This document shows positions 33,480 to 43,598 of a stretch of 54,663 bases of DNA, piece after piece. A program made the translations under genes and the position numbers. The notes under the pieces were generated by a model. The model was not told the origin of the DNA, did not search any database, and worked only from the letters and a program-made list of their open reading frames with translations. Origin of the DNA: Terasakiella pusilla DSM 6293 (GTDB lineage Bacteria; Pseudomonadota; Alphaproteobacteria; Rhodospirillales; Terasakiellaceae). How positions within the stretch are numbered: the first letter of the stretch is position 1; each line of letters begins with the position of its first letter. The stretch covers positions 1 through 54,663 of the forward strand of contig NZ_JHYO01000026.1 of assembly GCF_000688235.1 (NCBI RefSeq), read 5' to 3'.

Positions 33480-33920
33480 ATGTCGTTTTTTGAAAATATA
33501 TTTGTGTCTTTGGCAGAAATGATCGAACGCTATGAGCATCAGGACTTTCTGGAATCCGTGACAGGCGTGTGTGCGCTGGTGGCAACCGCTAATTCCCGTG
33601 TGGAGTTGGCCCAGCGGGTGCGCTTTGATCAGGTGATTAAGCTTTTAAGCCGCCTGCATTGTTTTGAGAAGGATCAGGTCACCGACCGGTTTGATAAAGA
33701 TATTGCGGCGTTGAAGAAAGATCGCGCCGTCACCCAAAAGGCCATTTTGCGCAAAGTCAAAGAGACGATCGAAAGCAAAGAAGATAAAGAACTGATTCTA
33801 AAGGTTTGCTGGGCGATGGGGCGGGCGGATGGCGAGATCGATCGTAAAGAGCAGGAAATGGTTGAAGTCATCGCCAAAGAATTGGGACTGAATTTGCGCG
33901 AAACCTTTGAAAGCTATTGA
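33480..33920 (+). CDS. TerB-family (tellurite resistance-like) protein
   Basis: A 146-residue all-helical cytoplasmic protein of the TerB-like family. The conserved part is the C-terminal segment ILKVCWAMGRADGEIDRKEQ with the Asp-Gly-Glu metal-binding loop (ADGEI), followed by VIAKELGL. TerB-like proteins occur in stress and metal-response loci, but the exact role is not settled. ATG 33480 is chosen as the start; the upstream in-frame codon at 33453 lies inside the preceding gene. No other ter genes are nearby. Confidence 0.8.
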   Translation: MSFFENIFVSLAEMIERYEHQDFLESVTGVCALVATANSRVELAQRVRFDQVIKLLSRLHCFEKDQVTDRFDKDIAALKKDRAVTQKAILRKVKETIESKEDKELILKVCWAMGRADGEIDRKEQEMVEVIAKELGLNLRETFESY

Positions 33921-33966
33921 GCGTGCTCAAAGGGCGTTCCGGTGGGGAAGCGGGGAAAAACAATCG

Positions 33967-33995
33967 TTGCTCCGCGCGGTGACTCCTGCTATAGG
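33967..33995 (+). promoter_or_regulatory. Candidate promoter of purC
   Basis: TTGCTC and TATAGG are exactly 17 bp apart, with the -10 box about 35 bp before the purC start. A good sigma-70-type match in the only free gap before purC. Confidence 0.5.
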
Positions 33996-34029
33996 AAGGC
34001 CACTTTTTCCATAGAGCAGGATGATTGCC

Positions 34030-34797
34030 ATGGCACGTCGTCGCCAGATATATGAAGGCAAGGCAAAGGTTCTTTTTGAAGGACCGGAACCGGGGACTAT
34101 TGTTCAGTATTTTAAGGATGATGCGACTGCGTTCAACGCAGAGAAAAAAGGCACCATCACCGGTAAAGGGGTTCTGAACAACCGTATTACTGAATATGTG
34201 TTCACGAAACTGGCTGATCTGGGGATTCCGACCCACTTCATCCGCCGTTTGAACATGCGCGAACAGCTGTGCCGTCAGGTGGAGATCGTGCCGCTTGAAG
34301 TCGTCGTACGCAATATTGCGACCGGCTCTTTGACTAAGCGACTGGGCGTGCAGGAAGGTCTGCGTTTGCCGCGTGCGCTTGTTGAGTTCTATTATAAAGA
34401 CGATGCGCTGGGTGACCCGCTGGTCTCTGAAGAACATATCACCGCTTTTGGGTGGGCAAGCCCGATGGAACTGGAAGAGATGACCGGCATGGCGCTGCGC
34501 ATCAACGACTTCCTGTCCGGTCTGTTTGCCGCCATCGGTATTCAATTGGTCGATTTCAAACTGGAATTTGGTCGTATCTTTGATGAAGACGGGATGCGTC
34601 TTGTGCTGGCTGATGAATTTAGCCCGGACAACTGCCGTCTGTGGGATGCGGAAACCGGCGAGAAGATGGACAAAGACCGATTCCGTCAAGACCTCGGCGG
34701 TGTGGGCGAAGCCTATCAGGAAGTCGCGCGCCGTCTCGGCATCACGCCGGAAGGTGACGGGCCGGGTGACCACAAAGGCTCAGAAACCGTACAGTAA
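34030..34797 (+). CDS. purC: SAICAR synthetase
   Basis: Phosphoribosylaminoimidazole-succinocarboxamide synthase, which joins aspartate to CAIR with ATP in purine synthesis. The 255-residue protein opens [19 protein letters not shown], the family start, so ATG 34030 is preferred to ATG 34021. Conserved segments are [27 protein letters not shown] and DFKLEFG. The signature [12 protein letters not shown] is complete. It is first in the pur run, followed by a terminator hairpin and then purS. Confidence 0.97.
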   Translation: MARRRQIYEGKAKVLFEGPEPGTIVQYFKDDATAFNAEKKGTITGKGVLNNRITEYVFTKLADLGIPTHFIRRLNMREQLCRQVEIVPLEVVVRNIATGSLTKRLGVQEGLRLPRALVEFYYKDDALGDPLVSEEHITAFGWASPMELEEMTGMALRINDFLSGLFAAIGIQLVDFKLEFGRIFDEDGMRLVLADEFSPDNCRLWDAETGEKMDKDRFRQDLGGVGEAYQEVARRLGITPEGDGPGDHKGSETVQ

Positions 34798-34807
34798 TTT
34801 TATAGAG

Positions 34808-34832
34808 AAAGGCCCTTTCGCGGGCCTTTTTT
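34808..34832 (+). terminator. Terminator between purC and purS
   Basis: A perfect 8-bp stem AAAGGCCC/GGGCCTTT with loop TTTCGC ends in a run of six Ts, ten bases after the purC stop. It would reduce or end transcription inside the pur run. Confidence 0.85.
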
Positions 34833-34863
34833 GCGCTTGAACTTAAAGTGAAGGAAGCGAACA

Positions 34864-35103
34864 GTGAAAGCTAAAGTCCACGTGACCCTTAAAAACGGCG
34901 TACTCGACCCCCAAGGTAAAGCGGTTGAGCATGCACTTGGTACCCTTGGTTTTGCCGGTGTTGGTGAAGTCCGTATCGGTAAATATATCGAACTGGAACT
35001 GACCGACGAAGCAGAAAAAACCAAAGAAAACATCGAAAATATGTGTAAGCAGTTGCTGGCCAACACAGTGATCGAAAACTTTGACGTCGAAATCGTCGAG
35101 TAA
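34864..35103 (+). CDS. purS: FGAM synthase subunit PurS
   Basis: Small 79-residue subunit of the three-part formylglycinamidine ribonucleotide synthase. It helps pass ammonia from PurQ to PurL. It begins with GTG at 34864 after AAGGAAG. The chain MKAKVHVTLKNGVLDPQGKA and ENMCKQLLANTVIENF is the PurS pattern. The PurS/PurQ/PurL split is normal in alphaproteobacteria and gram-positives, whereas enterobacteria have one long PurL. Confidence 0.96.
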   Translation: MKAKVHVTLKNGVLDPQGKAVEHALGTLGFAGVGEVRIGKYIELELTDEAEKTKENIENMCKQLLANTVIENFDVEIVE

Positions 35104-35138
35104 GCCTTAGGTACTAATTTTTAGATAGGGGTCTTTCA

Positions 35139-35828
35139 ATGAAAGCCGCTGTAATCGTTTTTCCGGGTTCAAACTGTGACCGCGATATGATGGTTGGGAT
35201 TGAACATTCTTTGGGCCGTAAGCCCGAAATGGTCTGGCACAAAGAAACGGAATTGCCGGATGTCGATTTTATCGCCATTCCGGGTGGGTTCTCCTATGGG
35301 GACTATTTGCGCTGTGGGGCGATGTCTGCACATTCCCCGATTATGCAGGAAGTGATCAAGAAAGCGAACGAAGGTGTGCGCGTTCTTGGCGTTTGTAACG
35401 GCTTCCAGATTTTGACGGAAGCAGGCTTGCTGCCGGGCGTGTTGATGCGCAATGCCAAGCTGAAGTTCATTTGTAAAGATGCGCATTTGAAAGTCGAAAA
35501 TGCGCAAACAGATTTCACCGCCAATTACACACAGGGCCAAGCCATCCGCATTCCGGTGGCGCACCACGATGGCAACTATTTTGCCGCTGATGACGTGCTG
35601 AAGGGTCTGGAAGACAACAATCAGGTTGCTTTCCGTTACTGTGATGAAGCAGGCAATGTGACAGAGGAAGCCAACATTAATGGCTCTCGCAACAACATTG
35701 CAGGTGTCTTCAACGAAAACAAAAACGTATTGGGCATGATGCCGCACCCGGAACGCCTGTGCGATCCGCAACTGGGCGGGACAGATGGCAAGCCCCTGTT
35801 TGACGCACTTGTGGAGGCGCTGTCATGA
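35139..35828 (+). CDS. purQ: FGAM synthase glutaminase subunit PurQ
   Basis: Class I glutamine amidotransferase that releases ammonia for FGAM synthase. The 229-residue length is normal. The nucleophile Cys86 lies in [10 protein letters not shown], and the His/Glu of the triad are in MMPHPERL near the C-terminus. FPGSNCDRD (8-16) is the conserved N-terminal loop. It overlaps purL by four bases (ATGA), implying coupled translation and a fixed subunit ratio. Confidence 0.97.
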   Translation: MKAAVIVFPGSNCDRDMMVGIEHSLGRKPEMVWHKETELPDVDFIAIPGGFSYGDYLRCGAMSAHSPIMQEVIKKANEGVRVLGVCNGFQILTEAGLLPGVLMRNAKLKFICKDAHLKVENAQTDFTANYTQGQAIRIPVAHHDGNYFAADDVLKGLEDNNQVAFRYCDEAGNVTEEANINGSRNNIAGVFNENKNVLGMMPHPERLCDPQLGGTDGKPLFDALVEALS

Positions 35829-38017
35829 GTGAGATTACAATGGACGTCGTTAAGGAACATGGCCTTAGCGAAGACGAATGGAAACTCTGTCTTGAGATCA
35901 TGGGCCGTGAGCCGAACCTGAACGAACTGGGCATTTTCTCAGTCATGTGGTCGGAGCATTGTTCCTATAAATCCTCCAAAAAATGGTTGAAGACCCTGCC
36001 GACGGAAGCTCCATGGGTGATCTGTGGTCCGGGGGAAAACGCGGGTATCATCGATATCGGCGACAATCAGGCGATCATCTTTAAGATGGAAAGCCACAAC
36101 CACCCGTCTTACATTGAACCTTATCAAGGGGCTGCGACAGGTGTGGGCGGTATCTTGCGTGATGTCTTCACCATGGGCGCCCGTCCGATCTGTAACCTGA
36201 ACGCGTTGCGTTTCGGGGAAGTTGATCACGAAAAGACACGTCACCTTGTGTCTGGCGTTGTCTCCGGTATTTCCGGTTATGGCAACTGCGTGGGCGTGCC
36301 GACCGTGGCGGGGGAATGTGAGTTCCACAAGTCTTACAACGGCAACAACCTCGTCAACGCCATGGCGGTGGGCTTGGCTGACTCCGATAAAATCTTCTAT
36401 TCTGCGGCGGCAGGTGTGGGCAACCCGGTTGTGTACTTCGGCTCCAAAACAGGGCGTGACGGTATCCACGGTGCGACTATGGCCTCTGCGGAATTTACCG
36501 AAGATAGCGAAGAAAAACGTCCTACAGTTCAGGTTGGTGATCCGTTCACAGAAAAACTGTTGATCGAAGCGACCCTTGAGCTGATGGAAACAGGTTCTAT
36601 CGTTGCGATTCAGGATATGGGCGCGGCGGGTCTGACGTCTTCATCTTTCGAGATGGCGTCGAAAGGCGGCGTTGGCGTTGAGCTGGAACTGGATCAAGTG
36701 CCGATGCGCGAAGAAGGCATGACGCCTTACGAGCTGATGCTGTCTGAATCCCAAGAACGTATGCTGGTGATCCTGAAGCCGGGTATGGAAGATATCGCCA
36801 AAGCGGTGATGGACAAATGGGACCTTGAATTTGCAGTGATCGGTAAGCTGACCGACACAGGCAACATGGTCTTGAAATGGCACGGCGAAGTTGTTGGCGA
36901 TCTGCCGATTGACCCGCTGGCGCTGGCGTCCCCTGAATATGATCGCCCTTGGGTGAAAACAGAACGTCCGGCAGAAGTGGTTGCCAATGAGGTGGAAAGC
37001 AATATTGGTCGCATCGATGCGCTGAAAACATTGATTGCCCATCCGAACTTTGCGTCCAAGCGCTGGATTTGGGAACAGTATGACCATATGGTCATGAACG
37101 ACACCGTCGGTCGCCCGGGTGGCGATAGCGCGGTGATCCGTGTTCATGAGACCAACAAAGGGATTGCGGTGACATCTGATTGTACGCCGCGTTACTGCTA
37201 CCAAGACCCGCATGAAGGCGGCAAACAGATCGTTGCGGAAACTTACCGGAACATCACTGCCGTTGGGGCGCAGCCGTTGGCGGTCACCGATAACCTGAAC
37301 TTTGGTAACCCGGAACGCCCGGAAATCATGGGTCAGATCGTCGGTTGTATCGAAGGGATCGGCGAAGCTTGCCGTGCGTTGGATTATCCGATCGTGTCCG
37401 GTAACGTATCTTTGTATAACGAAACCAATGGTCAGGGCATCTTGCCGACACCGACTTTGGGAGCCGTTGGCTTGATCAAAGATATCGACAAATGCGCGAC
37501 CGTAGCCTTCAAAGAGGAAGGTAAAGCGGTTGTTGTCCTTGGCGAGACAAAAGGCTGGCTGGGTGCATCACGTTATCTGGAAATCATCTGCGGGCGTGAA
37601 GAAGGCGCCCCGCCGATGGTCGATCTGGCAGCAGAACTTAAAACCGGTAACTTCGTGCGGGCAGAAATTCTGGGTGGGGTTGATACCTGCCACGATATTT
37701 CTGACGGCGGGATTGCGGTTGCGGTTGCCGAGATGGCAATGGCAGGCAACATCGGTTGTTCAATCGATATTCCGGCGAACGTCGATCAAGCGTATGCGTG
37801 GTTGTTTGGGGAAGATCAGGGCCGCTACATCGTGACGGTTGATGCCGATAAAGCAGACGCATTTGTCATCAAAGCGGGCGAAGCTGGTGTGACGGCAAAC
37901 ATCATCGGTAAAACCGGCGGCACAGAGGTTGTGCTGGGCGGTGAAGCGGTTGCGGTTGCTGAGCTTAAGAACCTGCATGAAAACTGGATGCCGACTTATA
38001 TGGCAGCTGGCGAGTAA
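35825..38017 (+). CDS. purL: FGAM synthase subunit PurL (short form)
   Basis: ATP-dependent synthetase that turns FGAR into FGAM. The 730-residue size is that of the short form that needs PurS and PurQ. Motifs include [12 protein letters not shown] near residue 40, the metal-binding ESHNHPS (about 90-96), [14 protein letters not shown] and [11 protein letters not shown] in the second half. [10 protein letters not shown] near residue 620 is also diagnostic. It is last in the run; a bidirectional terminator follows at once. Confidence 0.98.
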   Translation: MSEITMDVVKEHGLSEDEWKLCLEIMGREPNLNELGIFSVMWSEHCSYKSSKKWLKTLPTEAPWVICGPGENAGIIDIGDNQAIIFKMESHNHPSYIEPYQGAATGVGGILRDVFTMGARPICNLNALRFGEVDHEKTRHLVSGVVSGISGYGNCVGVPTVAGECEFHKSYNGNNLVNAMAVGLADSDKIFYSAAAGVGNPVVYFGSKTGRDGIHGATMASAEFTEDSEEKRPTVQVGDPFTEKLLIEATLELMETGSIVAIQDMGAAGLTSSSFEMASKGGVGVELELDQVPMREEGMTPYELMLSESQERMLVILKPGMEDIAKAVMDKWDLEFAVIGKLTDTGNMVLKWHGEVVGDLPIDPLALASPEYDRPWVKTERPAEVVANEVESNIGRIDALKTLIAHPNFASKRWIWEQYDHMVMNDTVGRPGGDSAVIRVHETNKGIAVTSDCTPRYCYQDPHEGGKQIVAETYRNITAVGAQPLAVTDNLNFGNPERPEIMGQIVGCIEGIGEACRALDYPIVSGNVSLYNETNGQGILPTPTLGAVGLIKDIDKCATVAFKEEGKAVVVLGETKGWLGASRYLEIICGREEGAPPMVDLAAELKTGNFVRAEILGGVDTCHDISDGGIAVAVAEMAMAGNIGCSIDIPANVDQAYAWLFGEDQGRYIVTVDADKADAFVIKAGEAGVTANIIGKTGGTEVVLGGEAVAVAELKNLHENWMPTYMAAGE

Positions 38018-38038
38018 TCACCGCAGTGACTGAATGAG

Positions 38039-38073
38039 AAAGGCTCCCTGTTTTGTTACAGGGGGCCTTTTTT
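38039..38073. terminator. Bidirectional terminator after purL
   Basis: AAAGGC-T-CCCTG pairs with CAGGG-G-GGCCTTT around TTTTGTTA, with T-runs in both directions. It overlaps the stop of the convergent gene. Confidence 0.9.
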
Positions 38074-38832
38074 GCTTTTGGCGTGGGAGTAGCTGACGCC
38101 AAAGTAGTTGATAAACAGTCGCTCGAGGTGGCCTTCCTCTATGGTTTGCGTAAAGGCGTTGGACCAAAGTTTGCGTTCATCCTCTGAGACATCCAGCGAG
38201 GTGGCAAAGTACATGGTGCCCAACAGCTCCCCAAATCCGCGCTCTAGATTAAGCGGGCTTTGTAGGGCACCGTTTAACCGGTAGGCAACGAGATCCCAGA
38301 CCAGCCAGGCATCTATACGACCATGTTCCAGTAGCTTTAGGATTTGTTCGGAAGAACTGATGCTGTTCAACTGGGCCAGCGGGATCTGGTGACGGGCACC
38401 GATCTGTTCTGAAAAGGTGCCGCGTTTAACACCAATCCTTTTTTGACGAGCCTCCTGGAGGCTGGAAATCGCGGGGCTGGTCTGCTTTATGGTGAAATAT
38501 GAGATCCTTAGAGGGAAGAGAGGGTGAAGCCAATGATAGTGGGGCTCACGTTCTTTGGTTCGGGTCAGCGGGGCGATGGCACCGCCGGTGGTTTGTTGAA
38601 TAATTTTTTGTGCCCGCTTCCATGGCATGCGTTTGATTTCTATCTCACGATCAATTTTTTGCGCTGCAATCAGGAAGAGATCGGAAAAAAAGTTCTGTTG
38701 GCTGCCATTTTTTTCTAAGGTAAAGATATGTTCATCGGACAGATAAAGTGTTTGGATCTGTTCAGCCGAAAGACTCTTTGTGAAACAAAGGCTTATGCTA
38801 AAGAAGATGAAAAGAAATTTCATGAAGTCCAT
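38056..38832 (-). CDS. Periplasmic solute-binding protein (family 3-like)
   Basis: A 258-residue protein with a hydrophobic signal peptide (residues 1-22, ending KSLSA) and the two-lobe pattern of SBP_bac_3 proteins. Segments are IGVKRGTFSEQIG in the hinge region and LLEHGRIDAWLVWD in the second lobe. Such orphan proteins often bind amino acids or act as sensors; there is no permease or ATPase gene here, so the ligand and use are unknown. Start ATG 38832 or 38823 (MKFLFIFF). The 3' end overlaps the purL terminator. Confidence 0.78.
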   Translation of the reverse strand: MDFMKFLFIFFSISLCFTKSLSAEQIQTLYLSDEHIFTLEKNGSQQNFFSDLFLIAAQKIDREIEIKRMPWKRAQKIIQQTTGGAIAPLTRTKEREPHYHWLHPLFPLRISYFTIKQTSPAISSLQEARQKRIGVKRGTFSEQIGARHQIPLAQLNSISSSEQILKLLEHGRIDAWLVWDLVAYRLNGALQSPLNLERGFGELLGTMYFATSLDVSEDERKLWSNAFTQTIEEGHLERLFINYFGVSYSHAKSKKGPL

Positions 38833-39008
38833 CTCACGGGAGGGCGGGAAATGCGCTGTTTTATATATTATAAAATTAATAAAATGTCAAAATTGATAAC
38901 TTATAATTGATTTTCGCAAGCAAGTACTATGTAAGTAATGTTTTAAAGATTGACTATAAAAGCCGTTCGGGAAATATTCTTGCCCATTATTTGTTTTAGG
39001 GGGCTCTT

Positions 39009-39362
39009 ATGGCTAAAGGTAAAGTCGTTTTATCCAATAAATTTACACAAATGAAAAAAGAAGCACCAATTGGTTTCTCTTGGACTGTGTTGTTCTTCGG
39101 TTTCTTTCCGCCGGTTTTCCGCGGGGACTGGAAGTGGTTCATTGTTATGCTGTTGTTGCATATGGTAACTTTTGGCGTTTCAGGTCTGGTTCTGTCTTTC
39201 TTCTACAACAAACTGCATATCAAAGATTTGTTGAAAGACGGTTATCGTGTGGTGGGCGCAAGCTATACGGATGATTTGTCAATCATCGCGGGTGATCTGG
39301 ATATGCCGTTGTCCGTCATTACACAGAGTGAAGGGCCGGGTGTGGTTGAAAACGCCGCGTAA
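39009..39362 (+). CDS. Small membrane protein, HrgC-like
   Basis: A 117-residue protein with a central hydrophobic region of two segments (FSWTVLFFGFFPPVFRGDW and then FIVMLLLHMVTFGVSG). The block FFPPVFRGDWKWF recalls small proteins called HrgC in other bacteria, but I am not sure of that match. The C-terminus is soluble and acidic. ATG 39009 follows TTAGGGGGC. It stands alone, with a bidirectional terminator after it, and faces the DUF1127 gene. Confidence 0.7.
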   Translation: MAKGKVVLSNKFTQMKKEAPIGFSWTVLFFGFFPPVFRGDWKWFIVMLLLHMVTFGVSGLVLSFFYNKLHIKDLLKDGYRVVGASYTDDLSIIAGDLDMPLSVITQSEGPGVVENAA

Positions 39363-39380
39363 ATCCTTCGCATAAATACA

Positions 39381-39419
39381 AAAAAGGCTCCCTTCCTTCA
39401 GGAAGTGGAGCCTTTTTTC
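39381..39419. terminator. Bidirectional terminator
   Basis: AAAAAAGGCTCC pairs with GGAGCCTTTTTT, with inner TTCC/GGAA. T-runs on both strands serve the converging genes at 39009 and 39451. Confidence 0.93.
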
Positions 39420-39450
39420 TTGTTTCTCGGCAGAAACAAGGGGAGACTTT

Positions 39451-39669
39451 TTAGCGGCCGTTGCGGACTGCGTTTTCGATTTCACAACGGTTGATGCCAA
39501 TGTCGGAAAGCTGTGCGTTAGACAGCATGCCCAACTGGTGAGCAGCTTTGCGCGCAGCAAGTTCACGAATGATTGCGTCGATCATAACTTTAAAAAAGTT
39601 CTTCGGTGCGTTGAAGCCAGAACCGGTGTTGTGACCGGCGGGCACGTTATTCATAGTTACAGCGGCCAT
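39451..39669 (-). CDS. DUF1127-family small protein
   Basis: A 72-residue protein of the DUF1127 (YjiS-like) family. The C-terminal half carries the domain core LAARKAAHQLGMLSNAQLSD, ending DIGINRCEIE. The extended N-terminal part (about 25 residues, GHNTGSGFNAPKN) is polar. Members of this family act in phosphate, stress or RNA regulation in some alphaproteobacteria, but no single function holds for all. The upstream region (39670-39780) has GC-rich short repeats that may be its 5' leader. Confidence 0.82.
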   Translation of the reverse strand: MAAVTMNNVPAGHNTGSGFNAPKNFFKVMIDAIIRELAARKAAHQLGMLSNAQLSDIGINRCEIENAVRNGR

Positions 39670-40108
39670 GGTGATGATCCTTAATCTCTAATACCTAATT
39701 TCCCTGAGCATTTGCTCGTGGCGGGGCTTATACGCCCGGCCTACAAGGAAAAGGAGTGCTGTTTTCCCACATCAGATATGCAAGAAACGCATGAAATTAT
39801 TGCACTGCAAAAAGGGTTAGGGTGTGAAACTTTATTTCAATATTTTTAAATTAGAATTTGTTTAGTTTCAAAATGGCGAAAACATGTACGGGAGAGGTGT
39901 TCCTCTCTCTACATATAACTTGCGTACTCAATGTGCATTTGTGTGCCTAAAAATGAGAATCTTGGCACTTTTTTGGGCAGCGCCTGCGGTGAAAAATATG
40001 GCCCCCGGCAAAGAATGGGAGGCCTTAACCGGAGTTAAAAGATCGCACTTTCTCCTTGGCGAGGAGTGTCTTGAACGCTAGAGTTTGGGGAACTGGGGAG
40101 AGGCAGGT
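39670..40108. other. 439-bp non-coding region
   Basis: Holds the upstream region of the leftward DUF1127 gene (GC-rich hairpins GAGC/GCTC and GGCG/CGCC at 39709-39745), an AT-rich centre, and the hairpin at 39884-39914. A 65-codon frame at 39884-40081 starts in that hairpin and is not like any protein I know. Confidence 0.45.
39884..39914 (+). repeat. 13-bp hairpin
   Basis: ATGTA-C-GGGAGAGG pairs with CCTCTCTC-TACAT (one bulge, one G/T) around TGTT. It lies 195 bp before the zinc peptidase gene, with no T-run. Possible leader or processing hairpin. Confidence 0.45.
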
Positions 40109-40774
40109 ATGCACATTGTCGCGATTATTGTTTTTTTGGTGGTTTTATTCGGGCCGACGATCTGGTTGAAGTCGGTGATACGGGCACATCAGGAGGATCG
40201 TTCGGATTTTCCGGGGACGGGTGGGGAATTTGCCCGTCATATTTTGGATCAACTGAGCTTGCAACACGTGCGGGTGGAGGCGACGTCGCGCGGGGATCAT
40301 TATGACCCTATGGACAAGGCTGTGCGTCTGACCCCAGCTCATTACGATGGGTGTTCTCTCAGTGCCGTCGTGGTTGCTGCCCATGAAGTCGGGCATGCCC
40401 TACAGGATCGTGATGGCTACAAACCCTTTGTCCAACGCTTGGGGCTGGTGCGGTTTGAATTTTGGCTGGTGCGGATCACGCAGGTGTTGGCGCTATTGCC
40501 ACTCGTCGGGGCGTTTGGCAGCGGGATCCCGCATCTGGTGGTGATCAGTTTTCTTTTATTCATGGGAGCTGCGTTGTTAACCTTTGGGGTCCGTCTGATC
40601 AATCTGAATGTGGAGTATGATGCGAGTTTTAAACGGGCGTTACCGATTCTTGAAAGCGGATATATCCCGCCGCAGGACCTGCCGGCAGCCAAGAGTCTCC
40701 TGCAGGCTGCTGCCTTGACCTATTTATCGGGAGCCTTGATCACATTCCTGCGATTGCTGTTTTTGCGAAGATGA
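40109..40774 (+). CDS. Membrane zinc metallopeptidase (YugP-like)
   Basis: A 221-residue inner-membrane peptidase of the Zn_peptidase_2 family. The zinc motif HEVGH is at 92-96 (AAHEVGHALQ). A transmembrane helix starts at the N-terminus (about 3-20), and two to three more follow at about 125-165 and 200-220. ATG 40109 is chosen because GGGGAGAGGCAGG precedes it; an upstream TTG at 40085 lacks support. Substrates of this family are mostly unknown. It is followed by the structured region upstream of mreB. Confidence 0.85.
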   Translation: MHIVAIIVFLVVLFGPTIWLKSVIRAHQEDRSDFPGTGGEFARHILDQLSLQHVRVEATSRGDHYDPMDKAVRLTPAHYDGCSLSAVVVAAHEVGHALQDRDGYKPFVQRLGLVRFEFWLVRITQVLALLPLVGAFGSGIPHLVVISFLLFMGAALLTFGVRLINLNVEYDASFKRALPILESGYIPPQDLPAAKSLLQAAALTYLSGALITFLRLLFLRR

Positions 40775-40782
40775 AATCGAAA

Positions 40783-40917
40783 AGGAGTATGATTTCAATC
40801 TCCTCACGATTTGTTAACTAGTTTGCGCCACCATACTCCTGTGAAGAAGTCAAAAAGTCGCAAAAAAAAGTCTTTGCGACTCGTGATAAGCACTAGCATA
40901 TCGGCGCATGACTTCTT
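40783..40917 (+). promoter_or_regulatory. Nested inverted repeats upstream of mreB
   Basis: Three stems occur in 135 bp: AGGAGTATG (40783-40791) with CATACTCCT (40832-40840), and AAGAAGTCA (40844-40852) with TGACTTCTT (40909-40917). Within the second, AGTCGCAAA (40856-40864) pairs with TTTGCGACT (40873-40881). All are 9-bp perfect. It ends 93 bp before the mreB start. A leader RNA, small RNA or operator set is possible. Confidence 0.5.
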
Positions 40918-41004
40918 ATAAAGGTTAATCGGTTTTTCGAATCTTTCGTTCGAGGGGCTACTTGGTGAGTTTAGGGCTTGGCCTATTTTTTTGACAAGAG
41001 TTGA

Positions 41005-42051
<1,047 letters not shown>

Positions 42052-42058
42052 AATATAG

Positions 42059-42089
42059 AGCGCCCTGTTTAACAGGGCGTTTTCACCTT
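42059..42089 (+). terminator. Intrinsic terminator/attenuator between mreB and mreC
   Basis: CGCCCTG pairs with CAGGGCG around TTTAA and is followed by TTTTC and CTTTT. It lies ten bases after mreB, inside an otherwise continuous operon, so it probably lowers mreC-rodA transcription relative to mreB. Confidence 0.75.
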
Positions 42090-42109
42090 TTCGAACTAAG
42101 GGAAAAGCT

Positions 42110-43084
42110 GTGGGCAAACAAGGACCAGGTTCATCAACGCGCGTAGACGCCATACGCCATTACTTGCAACGATTTGCATATGTGGGTTTGGTTGGCGCCG
42201 CATTTGGGTTGATGATGCTGGGAAAAGCCGAAACAGTGATCGTGGAAGAGGTCCGTGCGCGGATCAACGATGCCTTTGCCCCCATCCTTGAAGCCATTGC
42301 AGAACCTGCGGAAACCGTGCGCAGCTATCTGGACGAAGGTCGTCAGTTCCTGTCTATCCACGAAGAAAATATGCGCTTGACGCAAGAAAATGAACGTTTG
42401 TTGAAATGGCAGACGGTGGCGCGCAAGGTAGAGGCTGAAAATGTGATCCTGCGGGATCTGTTGAACTTTCAGGTCGGTCCTGAAGCCTCTTACATCGCTG
42501 CGCGTGTGATTTCTGATGACGGCGGCACCTTCTCTGAAAGTGCGTTGGTGTATGCCGGAAAGCGTGAAGGGGTCAACAACGGTCAGGCGGTCGTAACCGG
42601 CGAAGGTCTGGTTGGTCGTGTGGCGGGGGTGGCCCATCGTTCCGCCCGTGTGTTGTTGCTTACGGATTTGAACAGTCGTATTCCTGTGATGATTGAAAGT
42701 TCGCGCGCGCGCGGGATTTTGGCGGGCCGCAACGAAGAAAAGCCGATTTTGACGAAACTGCCACCGGGAACGATTGTGTCACCGGGGGATCGCATTGTGA
42801 CCTCTGGTCATGGCGGGGCGTTCCCGGAAGGGATTCCGGTCGGATTGATTACAGCGGTGAATGATGCATTGGTGGAAATCACGCCCTTTGTAGATTCTCA
42901 ACGTTTGGAAATTGTCCGTATTGTGGATTACGGGTTGGATGGCATTTTAGACCGTCACCGTTTGAGAACGGACCTCCCGAAAGATGACTTGCCGGTTGCG
43001 GTTGTGCCGGAAGAAAAAACGGTAGAGCCTATGCATACGGTGGTTCCCAAGCCCGGCACAGAAAGGAGACCGTCTGAACCATGA
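42110..43084 (+). CDS. mreC: Rod shape-determining protein MreC
   Basis: Bitopic inner-membrane protein that links MreB to the wall-synthesis enzymes and activates PBP2-RodA. The 324-residue chain has an N-terminal transmembrane helix at about 22-42 and a periplasmic coiled coil (about 70-110, EENMRLTQENERLLKWQ). The beta-barrel MreC core with GLVGRVAGVAHRSARVLLLTD follows. A Pro-rich tail is variable. It starts with GTG at 42110. It overlaps mreD by four bases. Confidence 0.96.
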   Translation: MGKQGPGSSTRVDAIRHYLQRFAYVGLVGAAFGLMMLGKAETVIVEEVRARINDAFAPILEAIAEPAETVRSYLDEGRQFLSIHEENMRLTQENERLLKWQTVARKVEAENVILRDLLNFQVGPEASYIAARVISDDGGTFSESALVYAGKREGVNNGQAVVTGEGLVGRVAGVAHRSARVLLLTDLNSRIPVMIESSRARGILAGRNEEKPILTKLPPGTIVSPGDRIVTSGHGGAFPEGIPVGLITAVNDALVEITPFVDSQRLEIVRIVDYGLDGILDRHRLRTDLPKDDLPVAVVPEEKTVEPMHTVVPKPGTERRPSEP

Positions 43085-43590
43085 AACCGGCGTTTTGGCA
43101 GCGGCTAGACCTTTGGGCGCGCAATATTTCACCGGTGGGGTTGACGGTTTTACTTATCCTCCTCAGTGTCATTCCAACACACATACCGGGTTATGCGTCT
43201 ATTGTGCCGCAATTGGCGTTGATGGGGGTTTTTCATTGGACGGTTTTTCGACCTGACCTGTTCCCCATTCTGGCTGTTTTTTTGATCGGTATTTTACAAG
43301 ACAGCTTGTCGGGCGCACCGATGGGGCTAAATACACTGGTGTATCTGACGGTGTTCGGGGTTGTACTTGGGCAACGTCGGTTCTTTCTCGGTAAAAGCTT
43401 TTTTGTTGAATGGCTGGGCTTTAGCATTATTTGCGCAGGGGCTGCCCTGCAGGCGTGGCTCTTGTTGTCGGCTTATTATGTGCATGTGCTGGCACCGGCG
43501 CCGGTCTTGTTTCAGTATTTGATGAGCATCGCTTTTTATCCCCTGTTGGCCTGGATCATGGGCCGCTGGCAGACTTCTATCTTAAGGTAA
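43081..43590 (+). CDS. mreD: Rod shape-determining protein MreD
   Basis: A 169-residue integral membrane protein with about five helices, the third member of the mreBCD set. MreD sequences are poorly conserved; here the position, length and GILQDSLSGAPMGLNTLVYL match the family. It overlaps mreC by four bases and is followed eight bases later by mrdA. Confidence 0.92.
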   Translation: MKPAFWQRLDLWARNISPVGLTVLLILLSVIPTHIPGYASIVPQLALMGVFHWTVFRPDLFPILAVFLIGILQDSLSGAPMGLNTLVYLTVFGVVLGQRRFFLGKSFFVEWLGFSIICAGAALQAWLLLSAYYVHVLAPAPVLFQYLMSIAFYPLLAWIMGRWQTSILR

Positions 43591-43598
43591 CGCTGTTT

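Noticed and set aside
39945-39965. Fur-type box near AAATGAGAATC
   Set aside because: The match is one-sided and the gene it would control is not an iron gene.
39884-40081. 65-codon frame on the + strand
   Set aside because: It starts inside a hairpin, has no ribosome site, and its composition is not protein-like.
43431-43598. N-terminal extension of PBP2
   Set aside because: These 56 codons lie inside mreD in another frame. The family N-terminus begins at ATG 43599.
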